From: Paraglaciecola psychrophila 170
GTDB taxonomy: Bacteria > Pseudomonadota > Gammaproteobacteria > Enterobacterales > Alteromonadaceae
Assembly (NCBI RefSeq): GCF_000347635.1
Contig: NC_020514.1
Coordinates: forward strand, 2,294,001-2,358,000
Direction of reading: 5' to 3'
Length of the DNA: 64,000 bases
How positions within the stretch are numbered: the stretch's first letter is position 1; each line of letters opens with the position of its first letter. A program made the translations under genes and the position numbers. Positions 49,506-58,399 of this stretch are shown here, one piece after another. The notes beneath the pieces were generated by a model. It was not told where the DNA came from and searched no databases. It saw only the letters and a list, made by a program, of their open reading frames with translations.

Positions 49506-51658
49506 TTACCAGCTATACCTCACACTAAGTTCAGCGCTAAGGGGCGCTCCAAAAAATCCTTGGTTAAAAAAGTCTATGCTAGAATAATACTTTTTATCAA
49601 ATAGGTTATTCACGTTCGCAGTTACTTTTAATTGGTCAGAAATATTATAGCTAGCAAACACATTAACTAAAGTGTAGCCGTCTTGTTTAAATGTTTCATC
49701 GTTCGGACCAACGTTGGGATTTGATATTTCGCTTTGCCAGTTAGTATTTAAGCCCGTGCGCACCTCCTCGTTTATGTCATAAAATACGCTTACTCGTAAC
49801 ATATCGTCGGGCAAGTAAGGAGTGTATGCCTGCCGTCCGCATCTTCGGCGTCGTTATGCGTGTAGCTTAGGTACAACGTAATATCGTCAGTTGGCTTACC
49901 GTTTAGCTCCATTTCGTAGCCTGTGGTTTTAGCGCCTTCGATGCCTATTGACGCGAATGTACCGTCGGATAGTGGCTGATCATTAATTGGATCACGCGCG
50001 GCTACGTTGTCTTCTTCTACTTTATAAACGGCAAAACTTGCGGTCAATTTCTCGTTTAAGAAGTCGCCTTTAATGCCTGCTTCAATATTTGATCCTTCGA
50101 CGGGATCTAAACGCTGACCGTTGACATCTTTTGCGTTCTGCGCTTGAAATATTTCAGTGTAGCTGGTGTATATTGAAATGTTGTCGTCCACATCAAACAC
50201 GAGTCCTGCGTAAGGTGTAGTAACTGAACTGTGGTCAAAATTGCCGTTGTCACCTTCAAGCTCATAGCTACTAATGCGATTACCCACAATAAGTGTCCAG
50301 CGGTCGTGCAGGTTCAACTGCGCGGCTGCATATACTCCCTTTTGTGTTTCGGTGTTATTGTTAGTTGCGGGTGTAGAGCCAAATATTGGTCTCTCAATGC
50401 TGCCATCCCAGCCAAACAAACTGTCAAGTTCAATGGTATTGGTTGCATAAAAAGAGTCAGAGATAACATCTTGTTTTGAATAGAGTACGCCAGTGGTTAA
50501 GCGGTGTTCGCGTCCTAATAAGTTGAATGGTCCACTGGCCATTGCTCTGAAAGCGGTTTGCTTGCGGTCGGCTAAATAACGCAGCGGAAAATTGCTTAAG
50601 CCTAAACCTGTGGCGCTGTCTGGCGCGTTATATAAATATAATAATTCTCCGTCCATTTCATTTTCTCGGCGCTCAACTTCTACCTGAATGTCCCATTCAT
50701 TTTCGAAGGCATGTTCAAATTGTAAAAATGCATTTGTGCCTTCACGCGCCCACTTTGTCCAGTCGGTACCGGTGGTTTGACTCACAGGTAAGTTGTCGGC
50801 TTGAGTACCGTCTGAATAGAACAAAGGCAATGCACCCCAGGTACTTGCTTTAGGATTGCGTTCGCTGTGATCTAAACCTACCGTTACTCTAGTACGGTCA
50901 GTTAAATCAGCGCTCACTACACCATAAAGTAAAAAGTTTTCTTTTTCGGCCAAATCAATATAGCTGTCGCCCTGCTCATAAGAAGCCGCAAATCTTCCCT
51001 TTATTGTTTCTTCTTCGTTTAGCGCCAATGATTGGTCGAGCTCAAAGCGTAAATTGCTCCAAGAGCCAATCTGCGCGCTTACATAGCCTGCATCTTCTAT
51101 TGTTGGGCGCTTTCGAATAAGGTTAATGGCAGCTGAAGGCTCTCCGGCTCCTGTCAATAAACCGGTAGCTCCACGCACTATTTCGACGCGGTCAAACAAA
51201 ATGGTGTCGGTAATGGCGTCGCTGAAGAAGCTGTTATACACCACCGGGATACCGTCAAATTGAAAGTTACTGATTTCGCGTCCCCGCGCTCTGAAAAAGA
51301 AGCGGTCGGTTTCTGCTTGCTGGGTTTGGATACCAGGAGCAAAAGCCATCACGTCAGCTAGCGTTTCTAGCGAGAAGGCATCTATAAATTCGCTGTCAAC
51401 CACTGAAATAGACTGTGGGGTTTGTCGTAAGGTCAGTGCCAAACCAGTGGCTGAGCTTGCTTTGTCTAAACGGCTGCCGGACACGGTAATATGTTCAAAC
51501 ATCTTATCTTCTATTTGCTGATTGTTTGACTCTGTGCCGTTAGGACTGGCTTGCGTGCTTGTGGGTTTGAGACTTGCTGCATTATTGGCAACACTTTGGG
51601 TGGCGGCCAACGAAGAAATAACTGCAATTGAGATTACACTCATGTGTGAGGGTTTCAT
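49506..51658 (-). pseudogene. TonB-dependent siderophore receptor (FhuE-like), one frameshift
   Basis: Starts at ATG 51658 with a signal peptide (ends SVANNA) and reads 622 codons: plug domain with TLRQTPQSISVVDSEFI, the FFFRARGREISNFQFDG and RGATGLLTGAGEPSAAINLIRKRP segments, then barrel strands. The frame breaks near 49827 (DADG then RHTLL); restoring one base gives QAYTPYLPDDMLRV, joining the last 102 codons (49506-49814), which end with SVRYSW, the typical C-terminal aromatic strand. The full protein would be ~716 residues. It could be a recent pseudogene or a sequencing error. A Fur box lies upstream. Confidence 0.85.
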
Positions 51659-51711
51659 AAATAGCTCCTTAGTAATAGTTAGGTACGAGGAGTGTAAATA
51701 TTATATTTAAT

Positions 51712-51736
51712 AATGCAAATGATAATTATTAGCATT
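51712..51736. promoter_or_regulatory. Fur box between TonB receptor and PepSY genes
   Basis: aatgcaaatgataattatt is the core of a near-perfect palindrome extending to agcatt. It matches the Fur consensus half-sites (gataat/attatc type). A partial second copy (tgcaaatgattt) is at 51777-51788. Placed between divergent genes, it can repress both under iron-replete conditions. Confidence 0.8.
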
Positions 51737-51809
51737 AATATTAGTTGTAGGAATAGGATAGTTTTCATTGTAATATGCAAATGATTTAAATTATGTATGG
51801 AAGCAAATT

Positions 51810-52952
51810 ATGACTCAGCGACAGTGGTTCAAACTACACGGATGGATTTCTCTGCCAATTTGGATTGTATTTTGTTTTGTGTGCATCACCGGCACCATTG
51901 CGGTTGTGAGTCATGAGCTTACGTGGCTTACGAACGATAACGCGCGAGCACACAACCCTAATGACTTACCCGCAAAACCTATGGCTGAATTGGTTGCGTC
52001 ACTTAAAGCATACGACAACACCGCGCAGCCCAGCACCATAATTTCGTTTGAATCGTATTTAACCACCGGCATTGTGTTTTCAAGCGATAAAGTGCCGTTT
52101 GGGGTCGCTTACATTAATCAGTACACAGGTGAGGTACAAGAGATTAACCAAGGCTCTACCTTTATTAACTTTATGCGCTCGCTGCACAGCTGGCTGCTTT
52201 TTCCATGGCAAAATAGCTACAGCGTAGGGTATTATTTAGTCTCGGCAATGTCGTTCGTAATGTTAGGCGCATTAATTACTGGCCTGGTGATTTACAAACG
52301 TTTTTGGAAAGCTTTAATTTCGCCAAAAATCCGTACTCAACAAAACAAGAAAACCCTGCTAGCTGATTTGCACAAGCACACTGGCGTATGGTCTATGTGG
52401 TTTTTGTTGGTCATGAGCATTACAGGTCTTTGGTATTTTACGCAGCAAATTTTGTGGCATGCAGATTACGAGATTACGCCCCATGCGCGGCTTGTTGCAC
52501 AAAGCGATTTGCCCATGAGTCAAAGTGCGCAAGCAAACATAAGTTTAGCTGATGCAATATCAATCGCTAGTGCTACGTTTGAAAATTTCAAACCTACGTA
52601 TATTCTGCTACCAGAACATAACCGTGACACCTATAAAGTTAAGGGCAGCGGTGACTCAATATTTTTTGATAACACTTCATATCAAGTGCTGGTTAACCCT
52701 TGGAATGGCGATATTGAGCAGCTTACCCAACCTTCCAACATGGGTGCATTGCAAACTATTCAACACGTAATGGACCCGTTACATTTTGGCTATATTGGTG
52801 GGCTGTGGACTAAGTTTATTTGGTTCGCCTTCGGCGTATTGCTAAGTGGTATGTCTATTACTGGTTTTATGATTTGGGGAAGCCGTATTCGTCAGAATGT
52901 AAAAGAGAAGGGCAAGCCTCCAAGTATCGTTAACCCTATCGAGGGAGTGTAA
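51810..52952 (+). CDS. PepSY-associated TM helix protein (PiuB-like)
   Basis: 380 residues. Four hydrophobic segments: ~15-35, ~143-165, ~195-215 and ~345-367. First and third segments carry paired His (LHGWIS; LHKHTGVW), the pattern of PepSY_TM proteins, which are thought to be membrane ferric-siderophore reductases or haem-binding. A periplasmic region with PepSY-like repeats lies between helices. It diverges from the TonB receptor across a Fur box, so it belongs to the same iron-uptake module. The downstream gene starts one base after its stop. Confidence 0.85.
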   Translation: MTQRQWFKLHGWISLPIWIVFCFVCITGTIAVVSHELTWLTNDNARAHNPNDLPAKPMAELVASLKAYDNTAQPSTIISFESYLTTGIVFSSDKVPFGVAYINQYTGEVQEINQGSTFINFMRSLHSWLLFPWQNSYSVGYYLVSAMSFVMLGALITGLVIYKRFWKALISPKIRTQQNKKTLLADLHKHTGVWSMWFLLVMSITGLWYFTQQILWHADYEITPHARLVAQSDLPMSQSAQANISLADAISIASATFENFKPTYILLPEHNRDTYKVKGSGDSIFFDNTSYQVLVNPWNGDIEQLTQPSNMGALQTIQHVMDPLHFGYIGGLWTKFIWFAFGVLLSGMSITGFMIWGSRIRQNVKEKGKPPSIVNPIEGV

Positions 52953-52953
52953 T

Positions 52954-53418
52954 ATGGCGGTGCGTAAAAACACTATTTTGAATCGTCACAAGTTTAAAAT
53001 AAGTGGATTAACCTTATTATTTCCCGTTTATTTTTTTTATCAACAGCTGCAAATTCCAGTGTCTCAAGATCCTTGGGTTGCAAAGCAAGTGGGCGAATTT
53101 AATCTAACGATCCAGCCTGTCAATAAAGAGGCCCCCTATGCCCATGATGCCGACTGGTTTAAAGATTTTACGGTTTTTATAAACAAAGGTAGTATTACCC
53201 AAATTCGCCAAGCCTATGCAAACATTGGCACAGTGCCTGTTACTATTGAAGAGTTGCAACTGAACGATATTGGTTTGCTACACGGCAGTAACTTGCTTCA
53301 GCATGTGCACGCCATATCTCCTGTGCATATATCTAGCAATGACAAGGTGTGGATTACCATCCAAACATGGGATGGGACTATTTTCACGCAAAGTTGGCAG
53401 TTCAACAACTTGCTTTAG
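52954..53418 (+). CDS. Small inner-membrane-anchored protein in the iron module
   Basis: 154 residues. One N-terminal transmembrane segment (LTLLFPVYFFYQQL, ~18-32), followed by a periplasmic domain with EFNLTIQPVN, HDADWFKDF and a C-terminal IQTWDGTIFTQSW. I do not recognise the family. It is coupled to the PepSY gene, so it probably assists siderophore or iron processing at the inner membrane. Confidence 0.65.
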   Translation: MAVRKNTILNRHKFKISGLTLLFPVYFFYQQLQIPVSQDPWVAKQVGEFNLTIQPVNKEAPYAHDADWFKDFTVFINKGSITQIRQAYANIGTVPVTIEELQLNDIGLLHGSNLLQHVHAISPVHISSNDKVWITIQTWDGTIFTQSWQFNNLL

Positions 53419-53732
53419 ACTGATTATACCAATCCCATTAAAAGTATGATCTAATTACGCATTCATTCTCAAATTTTATGCTTAAAAACAAATTTAACTA
53501 GACACCCAAAGTAATAAAGTACCCAATCCCAACGTAATCAACAAGCACAGATTGTTGGGTATCAGCTCACTATTTATTTTTAATAATGACGAGTTCGACT
53601 TATTTGGAATTAAAGAAGATGAATGCTGTGAAATGTGTCGCTCAATTCAAATTGCAGACAGTAGGAGTCGACACATTTTGTGTTAGTGACTTTAACTATC
53701 GGTAACTATCGGGGTCAGAACAAAGTTATAAC
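53419..53732. other. Intergenic stretch after the iron module
   Basis: No supported gene. A short plus-strand coding-like stretch (53575-53690, with a CxxC) may be a gene relic. It ends in copies of the tatcggggtcagaacaaag motif (53707 onward, and again at 53734), the outer edge of RAYT-remnant copy B. Confidence 0.45.
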
Positions 53733-54062
53733 TTATCGGGGTCAGAACAAAGTTAAATTAACTCTTACGCCACCTCCTTCCTGCGGCGTACACAATAAAT
53801 CGACGTAATAAGTCATTAATACCCAAGCATGAATATCAACTCTACACTTAACAGAAAGCTCTTTTAACCAACCCACATAAGCAAAAAAATTTTGTTCACT
53901 ACCCAAACAAATTTGACGGTTATTACCCCGTTGAATAATATGCTGTGCAATACCAATTGGGCAGGTACACGGCAAAGGACTCATAGGATGTCCTTATCTT
54001 TGAGTTAAGTCAGCAACAAGGTTAGCCTATGCGTTATTTAACGTTGTTCTGACCCCGATAGT
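53733..54062 (-). mobile_element. RAYT/Y1-transposase remnant element, copy B
   Basis: Near-identical to 49088-49421, in the same orientation, with the same end motifs; the two bracket the TonB/PepSY module. Copy B has an extra tandem left end (53707-53727). Confidence 0.65.
53742..53984 (-). pseudogene. Y1/RAYT transposase N-terminal fragment, copy B
   Basis: 80 residues, same as copy A except one conservative change. It also reads TYYVDLL in place of the HUH motif. The identical damage in both copies shows they duplicated after the inactivation, so they moved as passengers or by recombination. Confidence 0.7.
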
Positions 54063-54280
54063 TTCACTGACCCCGATAGTTTCACAGTTTAATCAGCCTG
54101 TCTTCGCCGTGTTTAAACACGGGACTTGGCCGCGTATTAATTTCACCTACTTTTAGCACATACTCTAACTGCCTGTAAACTATATATTTTTCAAACATAT
54201 GTAAAAATAGCTTGGGGGAACACGGCGAAGCACCTTGATCTTGCGCATAGGCGGAATTAAGTTGAATACTGTATATTAAA
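54063..54280. other. Stretch between RAYT copy B and IS1595 copy 2
   Basis: Contains a 16-base perfect palindrome ccgtgtttaaacacgg (54107-54122) and a minus-strand open frame (54082-54303) that looks like a C-terminal gene relic (ends EDRLIKL) but is not recognisable. No confident gene. Confidence 0.4.
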
Positions 54281-55320
54281 AAGGGGTATCCACTTAGCTC
54301 CACCTATGTCAATATGTAGTGGTGGCTATTTCATCAAATTCACTAAAATCGGGTAGAGATTATCCCGGAAATTGGACTCAGTTTTTACAATGGTTTCCGG
54401 ATGATAATGCATGCCTTCAGTTTCTGGAGCACTTACGTTGGCCCTCTGGTTTTGTATGCCCACGTTGTCTCAAATTATCCAAACCTTATCATTTAACTCG
54501 CGGCCGAATGATGTGTCCTATATGTCGATATCAAGGCACGGTGACAGCAGGTACATTATTTGAAAAAAGCCGAACTCCCTTAACTAATTGGTTTGCCGCA
54601 GCTTGGTATATCACTAATGAAAAACACGGAGTGAGTGCGTTAGGTCTGCAAAGGTTACTTGGGTTAGGTAGTTATCAAACTGCATGGACAATGTTGCATC
54701 GTTACCGGCGGGCGATGGTCAACCCCAGTCGCGGAAAATTATCAGGTTTTGTCGAAGTAGATGAAACCTACGTGGGTGGCTCTGATAAAGCGAAAACCCG
54801 TGCTCCTTGTGCCCAAAGTAAGAAATCAATTGTGGCTATAGCGGTTGAAATTAAAAAGCCCAAGGGATTTGGCAGAATAAGGTTAAAACGTATCGAAGCG
54901 GCAACGCAAGTTCAATTACATTCGTTTATACAAGAAACGATAGAGCCCGGTTCAGTCGTCCAAACAGATGGTTCAAGTGCCTATCATAGAATTCATGAGC
55001 TTGGTTATGAGCGTAATAAGCTGGTTCAACTTGGGTCTAAAGAGCCTGCCCATGAGACGTTAGTCGGTGTGCATAGAGTCGCTTCACTATTGAAAAGATG
55101 GATATTAGGAACTCATCAAGGCTCAGTAGGGCATGAACATTTAGATAGTTATCTCGACGAATATGCCTTTCGTTTTAATCGTCGAGCATCTAATTCACGT
55201 GGTTTACTATTTTATAGATTGCTTGAACAAGCGGTGGTTACACCACCCGTTAGTTATGAAAATATCAAAAAGCGCTAAACACAACATGTAGTGGGTAGTG
55301 GAGCTAACAAGATACCCCTT
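54281..55320 (+). mobile_element. IS1595-family insertion sequence, copy 2
   Basis: 1040 bp, same ends (aaggggtatc/gatacccctt), same orientation and almost the same sequence as copy 1 at 47645-48684. The two copies flank ~5.6 kb (second intI relic, RAYT copies, iron module), the structure of a composite transposon. Confidence 0.85.
54319..55278 (+). CDS. IS1595-family transposase, copy 2
   Basis: 319 residues, intact, with the same zinc ribbon (CPRC/CPIC) and DETYVGG catalytic motif as copy 1. Differences from copy 1 are limited to a few residues near the N-terminus and one at HEL/HEF. Starts at GTG. Confidence 0.88.
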   Translation: MVAISSNSLKSGRDYPGNWTQFLQWFPDDNACLQFLEHLRWPSGFVCPRCLKLSKPYHLTRGRMMCPICRYQGTVTAGTLFEKSRTPLTNWFAAAWYITNEKHGVSALGLQRLLGLGSYQTAWTMLHRYRRAMVNPSRGKLSGFVEVDETYVGGSDKAKTRAPCAQSKKSIVAIAVEIKKPKGFGRIRLKRIEAATQVQLHSFIQETIEPGSVVQTDGSSAYHRIHELGYERNKLVQLGSKEPAHETLVGVHRVASLLKRWILGTHQGSVGHEHLDSYLDEYAFRFNRRASNSRGLLFYRLLEQAVVTPPVSYENIKKR

Positions 55321-55663
55321 ATATATATACAGTTATAATGCAAAAAGAGGATATTGTAATATTTTCAATGTGCATAATAAGCATAGTCATGCTTCACTTC
55401 TGCGAAAGGTTTTTCGTATGCAATTGTTTTATATGGGTTTTGTTTTTAAGTCATGTATTTATCCAGACCTAAAAGTCTGGATAAATACATGACTTTGCTT
55501 GATCACAAAATATCAAATGTAGATTTACCTTCTCAAATGGTTAACTTTATGAAATGCTGTAAAAAACTTACCGGAATGTCGAGTTGATTTTGTCAATATC
55601 AAATGTATCTAACCCGACTTCTGGCTAATATACTGTTAGAAGTATTTGCAAAGGAAGGTGTAA
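55321..55663. other. Region between IS1595 copy 2 and the first cassette gene; possible attI or array start
   Basis: Holds a 21-bp perfect hairpin (55448-55495), direct repeats of tatcaaatgta (55507-55517 and near 55597), and ctgttagaag (55634-55643), whose gttagaa is close to the integron core site GTTRRRY. If the last is the recombination point, cassette 1 starts about here. No confident gene. Confidence 0.45.
55448..55495. repeat. 21-bp perfect inverted repeat with 6-base loop
   Basis: Arms 55448-55468 (begins aagtcatgtatttatcc) and 55475-55495 are perfectly complementary; loop ctaaaa. Very long for an intrinsic terminator and without a U-tract. It may be a miniature palindromic element or an integron-associated site; it lies 128 bases after IS1595 copy 2. 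Confidence 0.8.
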
Positions 55664-55906
55664 ATGTTCAAATTTGATCTTAAAACTATATTGATGCTTG
55701 TATCTGTTATTGCTTTACTAGGGTGTGGGCCAAGTCCTGATGAACGATATGATACTGGCTACAGTGATGGGTATGCTGAAGGTTACAACACCACATGTAA
55801 AATTAGAGCTACTATGGTTGAAGGTGATTGGGACGACGAAAATTACTCAAAAGGTTACAGGGCTGGTAATACTGCGGGGGCTCAAGCCTGTAGAGATAAA
55901 GGCTAG
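55664..55906 (+). CDS. Cassette 1: small lipoprotein
   Basis: 80 residues. Signal with lipobox (ALLGC, Cys ~21), then DTGYSDGYAEGYNTTCK and YSKGYRAGNTAGAQAC: two Gly/Tyr-rich GYxxGY-type repeats, like small lipoproteins seen in integron cassettes. Ribosome-binding site aaggaagg. The attC follows 14 bases after the stop. Function unknown. Confidence 0.75.
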   Translation: MFKFDLKTILMLVSVIALLGCGPSPDERYDTGYSDGYAEGYNTTCKIRATMVEGDWDDENYSKGYRAGNTAGAQACRDKG

Positions 55907-55920
55907 GAGTAACATACTTC

Positions 55921-56016
55921 TAACAATGCCTTCAAACGGACAAAAAACAGTTTGCTGTTTTCACTTCGTTCAACATTTTAGCAAACAATTTTTTGCCGCT
56001 TAAGGTGGCGTTAACC
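55921..56016 (+). other. attC site 1
   Basis: Runs from taacaatgcc to ggcgttaacc. Internal arms are partly complementary (cagtttgct/agcaaac), giving the folded-hairpin form recognised by IntI. R' core is gttaacc (GTTRRRY-like). Confidence 0.8.
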
Positions 56017-56045
56017 AGATACATTCATCGGGTCGTAATATATTA

Positions 56046-57028
56046 ATGAAAACCATATTTTTCCCCAGAAACCTTGGTCGTGACACACTTAATTTGTTTT
56101 TTACTGATCTTGAAGAAAATCTTAATACACCTGAGATTTTAGTAGATTGCACAACGTTAGATTTTTCATATCCAAGTGGAATGTTAGTTGCTGGTTCTAA
56201 AATTCGTAAGTGGATTAATCATAGAAGAAAAAACGGACTTATTACTAAAAAGAAAGGCTATGACAGTGATAAAAATGTGCATAGTATCTCCGGCACTTGG
56301 TTTTTGAATTTAATAGGTATGGGCGAAGGAAATGAGTTGGGGAGGCTTCAAGATCAATAACGTATTGGCCAATAACTAAAATACAAAAACCTATTGGTGA
56401 TTTACAGACTCAGAACGTTCAAGAGTGGTATGACGAAATTATTTCTCAAACTAGGCGTTTTGCAAACTTACTCTCTGGAACACATGAAGATGCGCAAGAG
56501 AATAAACTTTATCATTACGCATTAAGAGAAATAGTACGGAATGTCTTCGAGCACTCTTTAGCAGATGAATGCTATTTATGTGGTCAGCGTTGGGCTAATG
56601 GTAGGGTGGAAGTAGCAGTTATTGATGAAGGAGTGGGGATATCCTCTTCTTTGGAGCGATCATTTAAAATTAAGTCAGAAATGGACGCATTACAAATGGC
56701 GATTAAGCCAGGAGTTTCGTGTACAACACAAGTTTCAGAAACTAAAAATATCTATGGTAACTCTGGTTTTGGTCTATTTGTATTAGAGCAATTATTTTCG
56801 TCATTTGGTTGGTTTATGCTTGGCAGTGGTAGCGCAAAAATTGTGTCGCAAGGCAAAAATATAAATGAACAATACCTTAATTTTGACGGGACATACATAG
56901 GGCTTAGGTTAAATCGCCCGCCTAAGCAATTCTCAGGGATACTTAGTGATATTATCACTGAAGGTGAACGTGACGCTGAAGTGTCAGGAATAAAAACAAC
57001 AGCTTCAGGTATGTCTAGATTGTCGTAA
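56046..57028 (+). pseudogene. Cassette 2: STAS-like plus HATPase (anti-sigma/GHKL type) protein, one frameshift
   Basis: First 104 codons (56046-56360) read a STAS-like domain (ILVDCTTLDFSYPSGMLVAG). After a one-base shift near 56335 the frame continues SITYWPITKIQKPIGDL through to 57028. It contains an N-box (ALREIVRNVFEHS), G1 box (VIDEGVGI) and G2 box (GNSGFGLF), the ATP-binding motifs of GHKL/anti-sigma kinases. The combined protein would be ~325 residues. These features suggest a regulatory kinase-like protein (partner-switching style). It is broken in this sequence unless the shift is a sequencing error. Confidence 0.7.
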
Positions 57029-57034
57029 ATCTGG

Positions 57035-57134
57035 TTAACAAGGCAAATCACGCGGACGGCTAAAGCTGTCGCATTTTTTGCTAAAAACAAAAGGCGCAAA
57101 AACTGCGCCAGCCGCCAGTGTTTGCGGCGTTAGT
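57035..57134 (+). other. attC site 2
   Basis: From ttaacaaggc to gcgttag, about 100 bases, with inner arms such as ggcgcaaaaactgcgcc. R' core gttagta. Follows the cassette 2 stop by six bases. Confidence 0.8.
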
Positions 57135-57366
57135 AGCTCTATTCATTTTTCACAGTGCTTACTTGCCAGTGGGCACACAAGTCTGATAGTTTTTAGTTAA
57201 TTACCGTCGGTTAGGTTGTCGCAGTATAACCAGGGAGAAGGTCATCACTTATTTTCAATATCTTCAGGTTTTGCTCTGTTGCTTTGCCCTACCGTTTACT
57301 TCAAAAAGGGCTAACGCTGCATGTTAGTTAATCAAATCAATCAAGTGCCCTCGTGTACCGTGGGCA
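57135..57366 (+). other. Cassette 3: no recognisable gene
   Basis: About 230 bases between two attC sites without an ORF above ~40 codons in a sensible place on either strand. It could be a promoter-only cassette, a small-RNA cassette or a decayed gene. It contains the complementary pair gtgccctcgtgtacc/ gtgggcac near its end, part of the next attC arm. Confidence 0.55.
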
Positions 57367-57424
57367 CTAACAAGCACAGTCATCCGACGCCAAACTGCGG
57401 CGCGGCTGCTGTGAATCGTTATAC
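57367..57424 (+). other. attC site 3 (short)
   Basis: 58 bases from ctaacaagcacag to cgttatac; arms acagtc.../ctgctgtga and inner cgacgcc/gcggcg stem. Similar in size to the short attC type of mobile integrons rather than the ~100-base type found elsewhere in this array. Confidence 0.75.
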
Positions 57425-57444
57425 GTCAAGGAGGATCAAATTGT

Positions 57445-57609
57445 ATGTCTGAGTATGAAAAAATTATTGAGAGATATAGGAAGCATTCAAAGGAAGCACA
57501 TGGTGATGATGGCAGTGTAAGAATATCTGGCTTTCCAAAGTTTTCAGAGTTTGGAATAAAAATAGCCGTAGTCTCAAGAGCAGGCTCGGGCTTTACTGGT
57601 AGCGAGTAG
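57445..57609 (+). CDS. Cassette 4, small upstream ORF (54 residues)
   Basis: Strong ribosome-binding site (aaggagg, 57428-57434 region) precedes MSEYEKIIERYRKHSKEA, then GSVRISGFPKFSEFGIKI and a stop at 57607-57609. Cytoplasmic, no recognised domain. It is followed 22 bases later by the HEPN-motif gene in the same cassette, so it may be a partner (antitoxin or adaptor), or it may be the N-terminus of one longer frameshifted protein. Confidence 0.5.
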   Translation: MSEYEKIIERYRKHSKEAHGDDGSVRISGFPKFSEFGIKIAVVSRAGSGFTGSE

Positions 57610-57631
57610 CTTCTCATTAGCATATTCCGGA

Positions 57632-58279
57632 ATGAATGTTTTTATTACTGAAGACCAGGTACGTCTTTGGGATGCAGTTGGCAAACATTTATTAGATCCA
57701 CCATCACTCTACTTTAATGAGACAAATGATAAGCCATTTCCATGGGAGCTTAGTTATTTAAGAACATTATTTGTCACTACTATTAAAACTGAAACAGGTG
57801 AGTGGTCACTTGTTCAAAAATCCAAATTGTCAGAATGGAATTGGTTTAATGCAACGCCAGAACACCCATTTCCTTCCCATTCAACTAAACCTGCTGAATA
57901 CTTCGTATTTCCACTATTTGAGGCTGTACTAAAGAACTTTCTCAGTGAGTATATTGATTTCTCAGGGGTAGTAAAAAAGGAGTTTAGGAACTATAAAGTT
58001 GGTCAGAGGTGTAGCAATATCGGGCACCTATTGACACTAATGTTAAATAGAAGTAATCATCCATCTTTGATCAGTGATTCTAAAATTATTCTTGAACTCA
58101 TCCAATTTATTTATCCCAATCGTGATGCTGCAGAAGTTATTGCAAATGAATGGAGAAACCCTGCACTTCATGGTGACCAAAATGTATCAACATCTTCAGG
58201 TTTGATATTAAACCTGACTCTTTTAGTTGCAGTGAATTCTTGCACAGAGGTGCAGTGGGATGCGAGGTTTGACGTATAA
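57632..58279 (+). CDS. Cassette 4: HEPN-motif protein, candidate RNase toxin
   Basis: 215 residues. The C-terminal half is helical and carries EWRNPALHG, with R175-x4-H180 matching the HEPN RNase motif; a preceding helix (YPNRDAAEVIANEW) fits the fold. The N-terminal half (~1-90) has PWELSYLRTLF and is unassigned. No signal or membrane segment. In an integron cassette such a protein is a plausible toxin or phage-defence effector. A ribosome-binding site is weak (ccgga). The cassette ends with attC 4. Confidence 0.6.
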   Translation: MNVFITEDQVRLWDAVGKHLLDPPSLYFNETNDKPFPWELSYLRTLFVTTIKTETGEWSLVQKSKLSEWNWFNATPEHPFPSHSTKPAEYFVFPLFEAVLKNFLSEYIDFSGVVKKEFRNYKVGQRCSNIGHLLTLMLNRSNHPSLISDSKIILELIQFIYPNRDAAEVIANEWRNPALHGDQNVSTSSGLILNLTLLVAVNSCTEVQWDARFDV

Positions 58280-58372
58280 CAAGTCACTCAAAAGGACAAA
58301 TGACAGTTGGCTATTTGCTCCTTCGTCGCCTATTTTAGCCAACCATTATTTGCCTCTTAGTGAGGCGTTAGC
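58275..58372 (+). other. attC site 4
   Basis: From tataacaagtc to ggcgttagc, with arms cagttggct/agccaac. The stop codon of the HEPN gene overlaps the beginning (tataac). The inner arms are of the same family as attC 5, 6 and 7. Confidence 0.85.
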
Positions 58373-58399
58373 TTTCACCGAGTATTGGAGAATGGAATC

